Shown piece by piece: positions 38,511-46,088 of a DNA stretch of 64,000 bases (position 1 is the stretch's first letter; the number at the start of each line of letters is the position of its first letter). The notes under the pieces were generated by a model. It searched no databases. It was given only the letters and a program-made list of their open reading frames with translations, and was not told the origin of the DNA. Source of the DNA: Actinomyces minihominis. GTDB lineage: Bacteria; Actinomycetota; Actinomycetes; Actinomycetales; Actinomycetaceae. The stretch is taken from assembly GCF_900187855.1 (NCBI RefSeq), contig NZ_FYEG01000003.1, forward strand, positions 248,001 to 312,000, given 5' to 3'. The position numbers and the translations under genes were made by a program.

Positions 38511-39200
38511 CTACGACTGGCCGAGGAGTGCGGTAACAATGATCCCCGCCACTGTCGCTAAGAGGGTGAGTGACGCGATCGCGATGGTCCAGCGGGACCA
38601 CTTGGTGGCGCTCTCGTTGTTCTCAGTCAGCCGACTGTCAACGCTGGCCATCTGCTGGTTCAATTGCTGGAGGTTCGCGGCCATGGTCTCCAGTGTTTCC
38701 AGCTGGGCAGTGGAGACCTCGACCTGCCGCTCTGCCCGCTCTTCTCGTTCGCGGTTCGCCTCTGCGACGCTGGCATTGATTTCTTCGATTTCTTGTTGGT
38801 ACGAGTGGTTCAAAGCTAGAGCCGGGGTTTCAAGGTCTACCGCCGTGCACTTTGGGCCGCCCTTCAACTCCGGTATCCGGATCGCAGGAACGGACGCGTT
38901 TGCCATCTTGGTGATTGACTCCTGGAGGCCGTCAAGAACCGCGCTTGGTACGACTGATTCGCTGATGGACTTGAGGGTTTTGTTCATGTCTACTTGGGAC
39001 ATCACCTGTCGCTGGAGCGACTGCAGTGCGGGGACCATCTTGTCTGCCAAATCCTTGCTCTGCTTGACGGCTTCCTTGTGTCGGGGGTGGGTCTTGTCCT
39101 CAATCGCTTCTTGTAGTTCCTCCAGCGTCATTTCCTTCACGCTCTGGGGGTCATTGGGAGCGCATTCACCTTCGTTGCTGGTAATCGCAGGGTCTTTCAT
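38511..39200 (-). CDS. Coiled-coil protein with C-terminal membrane anchor
   Basis: A 229-residue protein that is not recognised. It has a charged helical head, a middle with heptad-like helices (ASVAEANREREERAERQVEV, then TLETMAANLQQLNQQMAS) and a C-terminal membrane helix (WTIAIASLTLLATVAGIIVT) with five residues outside. It would be tail-anchored with its bulk in the cytosol. The start at 39200 has GGAAGGAG at good spacing. The opposite strand has a long open frame, rich in Ser and Arg, which looks like a shadow. Context suggests accessory or defence function. Confidence 0.65.
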   Translation of the reverse strand: MKDPAITSNEGECAPNDPQSVKEMTLEELQEAIEDKTHPRHKEAVKQSKDLADKMVPALQSLQRQVMSQVDMNKTLKSISESVVPSAVLDGLQESITKMANASVPAIRIPELKGGPKCTAVDLETPALALNHSYQQEIEEINASVAEANREREERAERQVEVSTAQLETLETMAANLQQLNQQMASVDSRLTENNESATKWSRWTIAIASLTLLATVAGIIVTALLGQS

Positions 39201-39473
39201 TTCGGCTCCTTCCCAGGGTTTGTCAAGCGCGGCAGCCCACGGCCCGCAGGTTTGGTTACCCACCATGTTCAGACGCGGAATCGCGGGGTGACGTCCGCTG
39301 GCGTGGGCGCGCCTCCCCTATAATCTCAGACTAGACGGTGCCGTTGCGGCGCGGTGCGCCCCAAGTGCGCTTGCCCCCTCCTGCGCCGCGCCCTCTTGGG
39401 TCTCTGAGGGGCACCGACTGTCAACGGGGCGGCGGAGCGACGAAGATTGCAATGCGTAGAGAGGGAGCAGCAG

Positions 39474-40601
39474 ATGGCCGACGAGACTGAGAACGAAGTG
39501 GCGCGACGCTTAGGTGTCTCCCGGCACCCCGTTGTTGGACAGGTCGCTGGAGCGGTCAAGTGTTTTGCACCCCTTGGTTGGGCCGTACATGGGCGTTGGC
39601 ATCAAGAAGGAACCTCCAGAGTGTTAAGACTGTTGGAGGAGGGCGCGACCTCAGAAGAAATTGACGAGGCGCTGACAGAAGTTTGGAACTCGAACAACAA
39701 GGAAATGTTGCGCCACGCGGCTGCGCCCGTACGCCGTTGGTCGAATTCCTATTTCCCGTTCAAGCAGGTCTTGTGGGACCGGGTGTCTCTCATCGACAAG
39801 GCCATTGAGCACCACTTCGCGGGTGCTTACGAGGCGTCCATTCCGATAATCTTCGCGCAGATCGACGGCTTGTCACGGGACTTGACGGGCCAGTCGTTCT
39901 TCTCCAAGGCAAACGCCGACTCATACATGGATGACGCCACTCTGGCGGGGATGGCAGAGAGCTTGCCGGTGGTACGGAAGGTCTTTTCGGAAAGCGTCAA
40001 TGATTCAGGGTCATTTGGGCTGGTCTCGCGACATGGGGTGATGCACGGGCGGGATTTGGGATACGCAACTAAGGTCAATTCCACGAAGGCAATCGTTCTG
40101 GTCGCTGCTTTGGCCGAGTATTTCCCGCGCCTGGCTGATGATCTGGGGGCGCATTTCCGTTCCCAACATGATGAGAGAGTGGCGGGGGTGACGGGTGTCG
40201 ATGAGAAGGGAAGGCTCGTCGATGACAGGCAAGTAAGGGAGTTGCTGAACTTCGCCTACGATTTCGATAGTGGCTACGCGACTGGCCTGCTCGTTCCCTT
40301 CAGTCATTTCGATCCGAGCGCAGAATTGCCCGGCCTAGCGCGAAAACACGGCTTGGAGCCAGAGGATTTCGCTTGTGAGCAGGGTGACGAGGGTGTCTGG
40401 TGGCACTACACGCTTCCCGCTGGTCAGGTGCTCGGCTACGCCGCACGCCCTACGACGAGCAGCACGCGGCGGCATCCCGACGTATGGCGGTGGGACGGCC
40501 GGGATTTGCCGACGGCCCCTCCATGGCAGAACGCGACGGGATGGCACTCCGACGACGATTTTCCCTGCTCACCGAACTGGGAGCCAGAGATCGTGATTTG
40601 A
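39474..40601 (+). CDS. Abi-like/HEPN-like hypothetical protein
   Basis: A 375-residue soluble protein, not firmly recognised. The segment LVSRHGVMHGRDLGYATKVN (about residues 184-203) resembles the 'RHG-hHG' motif in a group of abortive-infection or HEPN-like proteins, where R and H are catalytic in RNA cutting. The preceding helical part and the following helix fit that picture. The remaining C-terminus has tryptophan-rich segments (DVWRWDGRDL, TGWHSDDDFP). Its start at 39474 has GAGAGGGAG upstream. It stands next to the tail-anchored protein and a restriction-modification pair. Confidence 0.55.
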   Translation: MADETENEVARRLGVSRHPVVGQVAGAVKCFAPLGWAVHGRWHQEGTSRVLRLLEEGATSEEIDEALTEVWNSNNKEMLRHAAAPVRRWSNSYFPFKQVLWDRVSLIDKAIEHHFAGAYEASIPIIFAQIDGLSRDLTGQSFFSKANADSYMDDATLAGMAESLPVVRKVFSESVNDSGSFGLVSRHGVMHGRDLGYATKVNSTKAIVLVAALAEYFPRLADDLGAHFRSQHDERVAGVTGVDEKGRLVDDRQVRELLNFAYDFDSGYATGLLVPFSHFDPSAELPGLARKHGLEPEDFACEQGDEGVWWHYTLPAGQVLGYAARPTTSSTRRHPDVWRWDGRDLPTAPPWQNATGWHSDDDFPCSPNWEPEIVI

Positions 40602-40710
40602 CGCGTCGGTGTCCGGTTGTTTCATCGTCCCAACGTGGTGCGCTGGTTGGGCCAAAGACACGCCGTGACTGGAGGCCCGCGGCGCGGAAATTACGAATAG
40701 GTTTGTGTTT

Positions 40711-41688
40711 ATGCACATTCCAAACGAAGCAGACTTGGCGCGCGAACTTGAACTGGCCGACCATGCGCTGTCCTCTCTGGTTGGAGAGGATGTGGACGCA
40801 ATCTTCATCAACAGCGTCGAAACTGAAGAAGCTCCGTTCCTAGCTCGAATCGTGAGCAAGCTGAGCCCGATGGTCGGTAACTTGATGGAGCAGCGCATTG
40901 CGTCAACCCTCAGCCGCCACGCTGGAGATGGTTACGAATGGGTGCGCCAGGACCCGGGCTTTCCCGATGCGGTCTTGCGTGACAGCGAGACACACGAGAT
41001 CTATGCGGGATACGAGATCAAGGCGTGGTACGTGATGAGCACGGAAATTACGGGTAGGTTCAGGGAGTCTCTGAACCTGCTCCAGGGCAAGAACGTAAAC
41101 GTGGTAATCGTCGCCTGGTGCATGAGTAACCTGATTCTGGGACAGCCTAAAGTTCTCGGCATGCTCACGGTCTCAGGCGAAGAGTTGGCCAGCAGCCGAG
41201 ATACTCACTACCATCAGCCGCCGCGCTACTTGACCATAGAGCCGAACGACACCACCGACCGAACCAGGAACCTCCAACAGTCGAACGTAAACGGGTACAA
41301 GTTGCAGGAGAAGGAATCGGAGGAGGTGAATCCCAGCGCACTAGCTGACGCGCTGACGCGGACCTACACGGACCAGGCTCCCCACACCCCGCAAGCACAA
41401 GCCGAGGCCGCCGAACTAATGCGCGACCTTTCGTACCGACTGGATACCAATTTCGCGAAGATCGACCGGGTAGACAACGATGTTGTTGAGGACTTCAAGA
41501 GCCGGATCATGCGTTCCGCGTATCTCGGACGGACGATCAAGGACTGGAAGGACGTCTTCTCAGACTTGACAAAGGCCGATGACGGCAAACGCGCGAGCGC
41601 AGAGGAGACCATAAAAGGGCTCTACGACGACATGCTTGTCGCTGAGCCTAAAACAGCGATTCAGCTCGAGTCGACAGACGCTCATTAG
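40711..41688 (+). CDS. Type II restriction endonuclease (predicted)
   Basis: A 325-residue protein paired with a methyltransferase on the other strand. A PD-(D/E)xK nuclease site is visible: GFPDAVL with D86, then YEIKAW with E102 and K104, followed by VVIVAW as the next core strand. The C-terminal half has no motif. The two genes converge and overlap by 41 bp. The family and the target site cannot be named from the sequence. The start at 40711 is preferred over a GTG two codons upstream. Confidence 0.7.
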   Translation: MHIPNEADLARELELADHALSSLVGEDVDAIFINSVETEEAPFLARIVSKLSPMVGNLMEQRIASTLSRHAGDGYEWVRQDPGFPDAVLRDSETHEIYAGYEIKAWYVMSTEITGRFRESLNLLQGKNVNVVIVAWCMSNLILGQPKVLGMLTVSGEELASSRDTHYHQPPRYLTIEPNDTTDRTRNLQQSNVNGYKLQEKESEEVNPSALADALTRTYTDQAPHTPQAQAEAAELMRDLSYRLDTNFAKIDRVDNDVVEDFKSRIMRSAYLGRTIKDWKDVFSDLTKADDGKRASAEETIKGLYDDMLVAEPKTAIQLESTDAH

Positions 41689-42667
41689 CTAAGGCGAAGA
41701 AGGACGGGTCGATCTCTGCACTCCAAGACGCACGTCCCGTTTCAGCAGCCGCGACGCTCGCCGTGCACAATCCTCCGAACGGCTCCCAGACGACGCCCCC
41801 TTCGTTCGTGCTTGCCAAGATTATTCGCCGCATAAGGTCAAGCGGCTTCTGGTTCAGGTGACTTGCGCTCATCGACGTCGGGTTATGCGTTCTGGGCGCG
41901 GACCGCTGCATGCTCCCTCGGTAGCGTTCTTTCCCTCGGAGGCTGGGACGGTCCCATACGTTGGTTATCCCATGCTCGTGGTTCCAAACAGAGCGCGTTG
42001 CTGCCCATTCGGCGGCAGTAACGGGGTGTGTTCCATCCAACGAGTAGTAGGGCCGACCTTCGGGGCTACCGTGGGCGTTGGCGTAATCGACGAGCTTCAT
42101 CATCGTTTCCACAGGAGGGTAGTACCAGAGCCAACCTTGGTCGAAATACTTGCGCGTTGCCGCGTCCTTGACGCCGCAGGCTTCGTTAGCAAGGCGGCGC
42201 GGCAGGCCAGTCCGCTTCCACTCGTCGAGAAGCCACTGCTTCATGTGGACTTCAGGAGAGTCCTGGGTCGCGGGCTTGATCAGGGGCGTCCGGGTGTAGA
42301 AGACGCACACCTCGGTCACCACCGGGAAACGCCGGATAGTTTTGGAGTTCACGTTGCCTGCGACTTGGCCTAGGCCCTTGTTCCATGTGTTGGTGAACTC
42401 ATACGTCCATCCATTGGCAACCAGGAGTGGGTGCACATTGGCCCAGCCGATTTCCGTGTTCCAGAACCAGAGGGTGGTGGCGAGAGTTGACCGCGCCGAC
42501 CATTGCTTCACATGAGGTTCGTACCAGCTCGCTAGCTCGTCAGGGGTTCGGGGGTCGCCCGGGAAGCCTCCAACACCGTAGGCGCCGTCGCTGATGATCG
42601 TGTCGGGTGTGTCCCACTCGCTGTAGACATCAAGAGCATCTGCGTTGGATAAATGCCAGCTTTTCAA
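41648..42667 (-). CDS. Type II DNA methyltransferase, beta-class (N4/N6-amino)
   Basis: The 339-residue enzyme has the motif order of beta-class methyltransferases. The catalytic motif is at the N-terminus (SDGAYG, residues 26-31, where SPPY/DPPY usually stand). A target-recognition region follows, and then, near the C-terminus, SHLNQKPLDLMRRII and the SAM-binding VVWEPFGGLCTAS (about 300-312). It probably protects the host from the endonuclease encoded convergently, with a 41-bp overlap. The DGAYG variant is unusual, but a DGPYG form is known in some methylases. N4-cytosine versus N6-adenine activity cannot be decided. Confidence 0.8.
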   Translation of the reverse strand: MKSWHLSNADALDVYSEWDTPDTIISDGAYGVGGFPGDPRTPDELASWYEPHVKQWSARSTLATTLWFWNTEIGWANVHPLLVANGWTYEFTNTWNKGLGQVAGNVNSKTIRRFPVVTEVCVFYTRTPLIKPATQDSPEVHMKQWLLDEWKRTGLPRRLANEACGVKDAATRKYFDQGWLWYYPPVETMMKLVDYANAHGSPEGRPYYSLDGTHPVTAAEWAATRSVWNHEHGITNVWDRPSLRGKERYRGSMQRSAPRTHNPTSMSASHLNQKPLDLMRRIILASTNEGGVVWEPFGGLCTASVAAAETGRASWSAEIDPSFFALANERLSTRAESLF

Positions 42668-43174
42668 ATGTCAACTCACCTCCGGTCGGTCATCTACATG
42701 TTTGCTCTCTCCACCCAAAGGTGCAAGTCGCGGGAACTGATCAGGAAGCTGCGATCGAGGGTGCCCCTGGGAGCAGTTCGAGTGCACCTTGCGTACCAAT
42801 GGGGCATGCTCGAAAGCCGTGCCGCTAGAGATACAAAACGATTTTACTCGGTCGCGTTGCCTTACTGGCACCGGTAGTCAAGAGCTGCGCACAGTGCGCT
42901 CTGTGCCTATTGGGGTTCCGAACCGCGCGAGTCCGCGAGCGCCTGAAGGATAGTGGCGTGATTCACACGACGCCGAGAATCGTTGTCATTCCGGGACAAA
43001 CCGCAGATGCTTGCCTGTCGTGTCGCTCCAAGAGAATACTGCTGGGTAGCAAAATGGCAAAAAAGATATAGAGTACTGGTTATCTACTTGATAGCGAACT
43101 GGCAGGTTAGATACCAAGTAGATGACCAGTGGGAGCGTAACGCTCCCAATTTGCTCACATTAAGGATAACTGAA
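42668..43174 (+). other. Leader region with hairpins upstream of winged-helix gene
   Basis: About 500 bp separate the methyltransferase from the next gene. An open frame of about 60 codons at 42701-42877 and a cysteine-rich frame at about 42891-43069 have no family character and may be remnants. The last 100 bp are AT-rich and form two tandem hairpins, at 43075-43130 and 43131-43147. Confidence 0.5.
43075..43147 (+). promoter_or_regulatory. Two tandem hairpins before the winged-helix gene
   Basis: A 16-bp inverted repeat, ACTGGTTATCTACTTG (43075-43090) with CAAGTAGATGACCAGT (43115-43130), has one mismatch, which is G-U compatible in RNA. It is followed directly by GGGAGCGTAACGCTCCC (43131-43147), a 7-bp perfect hairpin. 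The ribosome site AAGGATAAC lies 17 bp further on. The structure could be an operator or a leader that controls translation. Confidence 0.6.
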
Positions 43175-44023
43175 ATGTATGAATTCGAACCCAACGTGCT
43201 GTTGGTTAACGTGTCTCGCTCGTTACGTGAACGCGGCAGTGCAATTGCCGCCGCTGAGCGCGCTTGGTTACCGCAGGGCGACAAGCAGAAGGGCATGCTC
43301 GAAAGCGCAGACATTGTGATCGCGGTGGCTAGGAACCAGATCAAGGGCGTGTTCCGCACCCTGTCCGTTGCGCCGGATCATGAGTGGCCGGAGCGCCTGG
43401 CGTATGAGCTTCAGCCGCTTCCCGCTTATGCGGACCTGGTCGGCCAGCGTCTGAGTGAAGACGGCCCATATTGGAAACAGGGTGATGGGAGCGCCTTCAA
43501 GGCGCTTCCTCCCGAGTCCCTTGAGGAGCTGAAGTCTCGTGCGAATGAGGACCTCATCAAGGTTGGACCGCACCAAGTACGGCTTCTGGCCGACGGTAGC
43601 CTCATAGTCGATCTGGCTCCGGGCTATGACATCCAAGTGAGATCTGGCAGTCTGCCGGGCCCGAAGGCTAGGATCCAGGAGATTGTGGAGGCTTTGGCGG
43701 ACGTTGGTGCCTGCACCACGTATCAGGTGATCGCCGAGGCGATCGGCAACTGGCCTCAACCCGTGGGCAGGTCAATTACAAAGAACGCGGAGATATCCCC
43801 GGCCGAGGGTGCGCGAGTCTTCCCTGCTGGTTACGCTCACGCAGGCGGCTGGCTGGTACCCGCCGACGACATCCTGGAATCCCAGCAGGGCGCCTCGCGC
43901 CCCCGGGGTGACATTTTGGTCGAGGAGGGGATTGGTACGCGACTCGATGACGGGTCAGTTTTCATTGATGCCGGAGATGTCATTGCGGACGCGGTCACGC
44001 TCCGTCGGGCGCTCAACGTCTAG
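43175..44023 (+). CDS. Protein with alkyltransferase-like winged helix and PUA/EVE-like head (predicted)
   Basis: A 282-residue protein without close named family. Residues about 166-228 (RIQEIVEALADVGACTTYQV, then IAEAIGNWPQPVGRSITKN, then ARVFPAGYAHAGGWLVP) follow the winged-helix DNA-binding domain of O6-alkylguanine transferases, but the reactive PCHR cysteine is absent, as in alkyltransferase-like proteins. The N-terminal part has a short beta-rich pattern (ADIVIAVARNQIKGVFRTLS) resembling PUA/EVE-type folds; this is tentative. The ATG at 43175 follows AAGGATAAC. Inferred role: sensing modified DNA. A GIY-YIG nuclease gene follows on the same strand. Confidence 0.5.
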   Translation: MYEFEPNVLLVNVSRSLRERGSAIAAAERAWLPQGDKQKGMLESADIVIAVARNQIKGVFRTLSVAPDHEWPERLAYELQPLPAYADLVGQRLSEDGPYWKQGDGSAFKALPPESLEELKSRANEDLIKVGPHQVRLLADGSLIVDLAPGYDIQVRSGSLPGPKARIQEIVEALADVGACTTYQVIAEAIGNWPQPVGRSITKNAEISPAEGARVFPAGYAHAGGWLVPADDILESQQGASRPRGDILVEEGIGTRLDDGSVFIDAGDVIADAVTLRRALNV

Positions 44024-44034
44024 GAGGCTCGCGC

Positions 44035-44070
44035 GGGCCACATCTCCGGGTGTTCTCGGGGGTGTGGCCC
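44035..44070 (+). terminator. Stem-loop after winged-helix gene
   Basis: GGGCCACA (44035-44042) pairs with TGTGGCCC (44063-44070) around a 20-nt loop. It lies 12 bp after the stop codon. A T-run is missing, so it may be a weak terminator or only mRNA-protecting. Confidence 0.4.
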
Positions 44071-44190
44071 TGTCCCTAAGGGTTCTGCTCACGCCTCGGT
44101 CCGGCGGTGCCCTCGATGCTTGGCTTGTCCTGGACTTACCCTGCAATCAATACTGAGTGACGGTACGTGTCTTCCTGGCAGAATGATTGC

Positions 44191-45174
44191 GTGAGTGGAA
44201 AACAGATCAAACTGTTTCTTGTCGAAGGAACAACTGGTGGCCTGACGACTGCGGAGATCCCGGAGCATTGGTCGGGTTTTGTCTTGTCGGCGATACGCTC
44301 GGATCTGTCTGCCCTTCTCGCTCGCGAGGAAGCACAACGAATGGGGGTGTATTTCCTACTCGGTGAAGACGCCGAGGGTAGCGACCGGGTTCGTCTGTAC
44401 ATCGGCGAGGGGATGGTCGCCGACCGTTTGAGGCAGCACGAGCACAACAAGCCGTTCTGGGATCGAGCAATCGTAGTCACGTCCAACGGATCCCATCTCA
44501 CTAAGGCTCACGCCAAGTATTTGGAGGCGTGCCTAATACAGATGGCGCTCGCGGCCGACCGGGCTACGTTGGAAAACAGCAACGGAGGAAAACGCATTCC
44601 GCCTCTGCCTGAAGCTGACCGCGCTTCCATGAACTACTTCCTTGAGCAGCTCAAGATCGTTCTACCGGTGCTGGGCGTCAACGTTATTCGGGGACGGAAC
44701 GCGAAGACCCCGGGGCAGCAGGGACGCCCCCAGTCGGGGGGCAGCGAAGAAGGAACGGCGCAGGGGGTCAACCGAGAGTCCCCAGTTTTCGTTCTTACCA
44801 ACCAAAAACGCGGAGTTAGCCTGAGGGCCCAGGAGATTGACGGAGAGTTCACTGTCTTGAAAGGTTCGAAGGTGGTCGCCGAGTGGGATGGCAAACCTGG
44901 AACCGCCAATGTTAGGCGCAGCTATGGCGACCTGCGCGCGCGGCATGAAAAGCTCTTGGCAGATGGGGCAATCGAGCTGATCGACGGCATCGGCGTCCTG
45001 TCCAGAGATGTGCAGTTTGGGTCGCCGAGCGGGGCGGGCGGGGTCCTTCAAGGGTCTTCATGTCAGGGCCCCAAGATGTGGAAGATGGAAGAGAAACCCG
45101 AGATGACGTTCGGCGCCTGGCGAGCGCGCGGAGTTTCTCAGACGCCGTCCTCAGAGTCGGTGGGGCCGGCGTAA
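44191..45174 (+). CDS. GIY-YIG nuclease with C-terminal DUF4357-like domain
   Basis: A 327-residue protein. The nuclease part has GVY (52-54), YIG (70-72), the arginine in VADRLRQH (R79) and the catalytic glutamate in YLEACLIQM (E112). The C-terminal part (about 205-300: EFTVLKGSKVVAEW, then SYGDLRARHEKLLADGAI) matches DUF4357, found behind GIY-YIG nucleases in defence and mobile DNA. It would cut DNA. The GTG at 44191 gives the family start (SGKQIKLFLVEG); a GTG eight codons earlier is less likely. The 3' end overlaps the opposite XRE gene by 37 bp. It may work with the preceding winged-helix protein. Confidence 0.75.
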   Translation: MSGKQIKLFLVEGTTGGLTTAEIPEHWSGFVLSAIRSDLSALLAREEAQRMGVYFLLGEDAEGSDRVRLYIGEGMVADRLRQHEHNKPFWDRAIVVTSNGSHLTKAHAKYLEACLIQMALAADRATLENSNGGKRIPPLPEADRASMNYFLEQLKIVLPVLGVNVIRGRNAKTPGQQGRPQSGGSEEGTAQGVNRESPVFVLTNQKRGVSLRAQEIDGEFTVLKGSKVVAEWDGKPGTANVRRSYGDLRARHEKLLADGAIELIDGIGVLSRDVQFGSPSGAGGVLQGSSCQGPKMWKMEEKPEMTFGAWRARGVSQTPSSESVGPA

Positions 45175-45386
45175 ACCAGGTCTGCGACCTGAACTCCCAG
45201 CACACCGGCCATGAGCCACACATCTCTGAGATCCATTGATTCCTGGGCCTCAAGTAGTTGCTGCAGCCGCGAGGTGGGAATCCCGGTCACTTTTGCAAAG
45301 TCGACGATGCTCCACCCTCGCTCCTGAAGGATCAGCAGGACGTTTGTCCGAACATTCAAGTCCGCTTTAGTTACCGGATCACCCAT
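45138..45386 (-). CDS. Small XRE-like regulator
   Basis: An 82-residue protein with one helix-turn-helix: LLILQERGWSIVDFAKVTGI followed by PTSRLQQLLEAQ. The start at 45386 has AGGAGG at ideal spacing. It lies convergent to the GIY-YIG gene, with 37 bp overlap, and could repress the defence genes. The partner is inferred. Confidence 0.72.
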   Translation of the reverse strand: MGDPVTKADLNVRTNVLLILQERGWSIVDFAKVTGIPTSRLQQLLEAQESMDLRDVWLMAGVLGVQVADLVYAGPTDSEDGV

Positions 45387-45643
45387 ACTTCCTCCTGTGC
45401 GGTTTTCGTATCATGACATGTTGCCATCGATCCAGGAGAAATTGTAGTCGCTAGGCTTTCTCATTGATCGCGCATCCGTGGCTGTTTTCTTTTTTTCTTT
45501 GGGTGCGAGTCCCGGCTTGGTCCTGAGTAGGGGGAACCCTGCCCACTGCTTCGATGGTGCGACCGGAGCGGACATTACGAGCTAATCCTCGGCACGGCGA
45601 CGGAGTACTGTCCGCAGAGCTTGGCGGTGATATCGTTTTCGAC

Positions 45644-45865
45644 ATGCCCATGATTCACTTCACTGACCTCAATACAAGCGAAACCTACTTTCAGGTGTTT
45701 GCTACTAGAGCTGACGCCGAGAAGGCGCGTTCGGACCTTCGTCGGCAGCTCCAAGCGGGTGTTCCCATCTCCGTTAGCGTGATCAACGAAAAGACTCGCG
45801 CGAAGACGACTTTGGAGGTCGACCAGTCTGTCCAATTCATCGACTACGACCACGACCCTCTGTAG
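45644..45865 (+). CDS. Small hypothetical protein
   Basis: A 73-residue protein, MPMIHFTDLNTSETYFQVFA at its start, ending in a short acidic tail. It is not recognised. It may form a small alpha/beta domain. The ATG at 45644 (or 45650) is used; the ribosome site is weak. It lies in the gap between the defence segment and the prophage. Confidence 0.4.
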   Translation: MPMIHFTDLNTSETYFQVFATRADAEKARSDLRRQLQAGVPISVSVINEKTRAKTTLEVDQSVQFIDYDHDPL

Positions 45866-46088
45866 CGCGACACTGCTCTCTACGCGGTTGTGGTGCCTTC
45901 GATCTTGGAAGGAAGGGCTCCCGCTCGGCGCATATCGGTTATATGTGGCGCCGCCTTATCTCCAGGCCGTACGGACAGGGTGAACGGACCTCCCCGTTTG
46001 GTGGGCTGCGCCTCGCGTGGCTCGCGTCTTCTCTGCTCTTAGCCTGTTGATCCGCGTTGCGTGCTCACGCTCAGATCCGGTGTGTGGA

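Noticed and set aside
38374-39291. A 305-codon open frame on the plus strand, opposite the tail-anchored coiled-coil gene
   Set aside because: Rich in Ser, Arg, Trp and Cys without domain pattern; the opposite strand has a good ribosome site, heptads and a membrane helix, so the plus frame is a shadow.
42701-42877. Short basic frame after the methyltransferase, considered as a restriction controller (C) protein
   Set aside because: It shows no helix-turn-helix pattern and no ribosome site.
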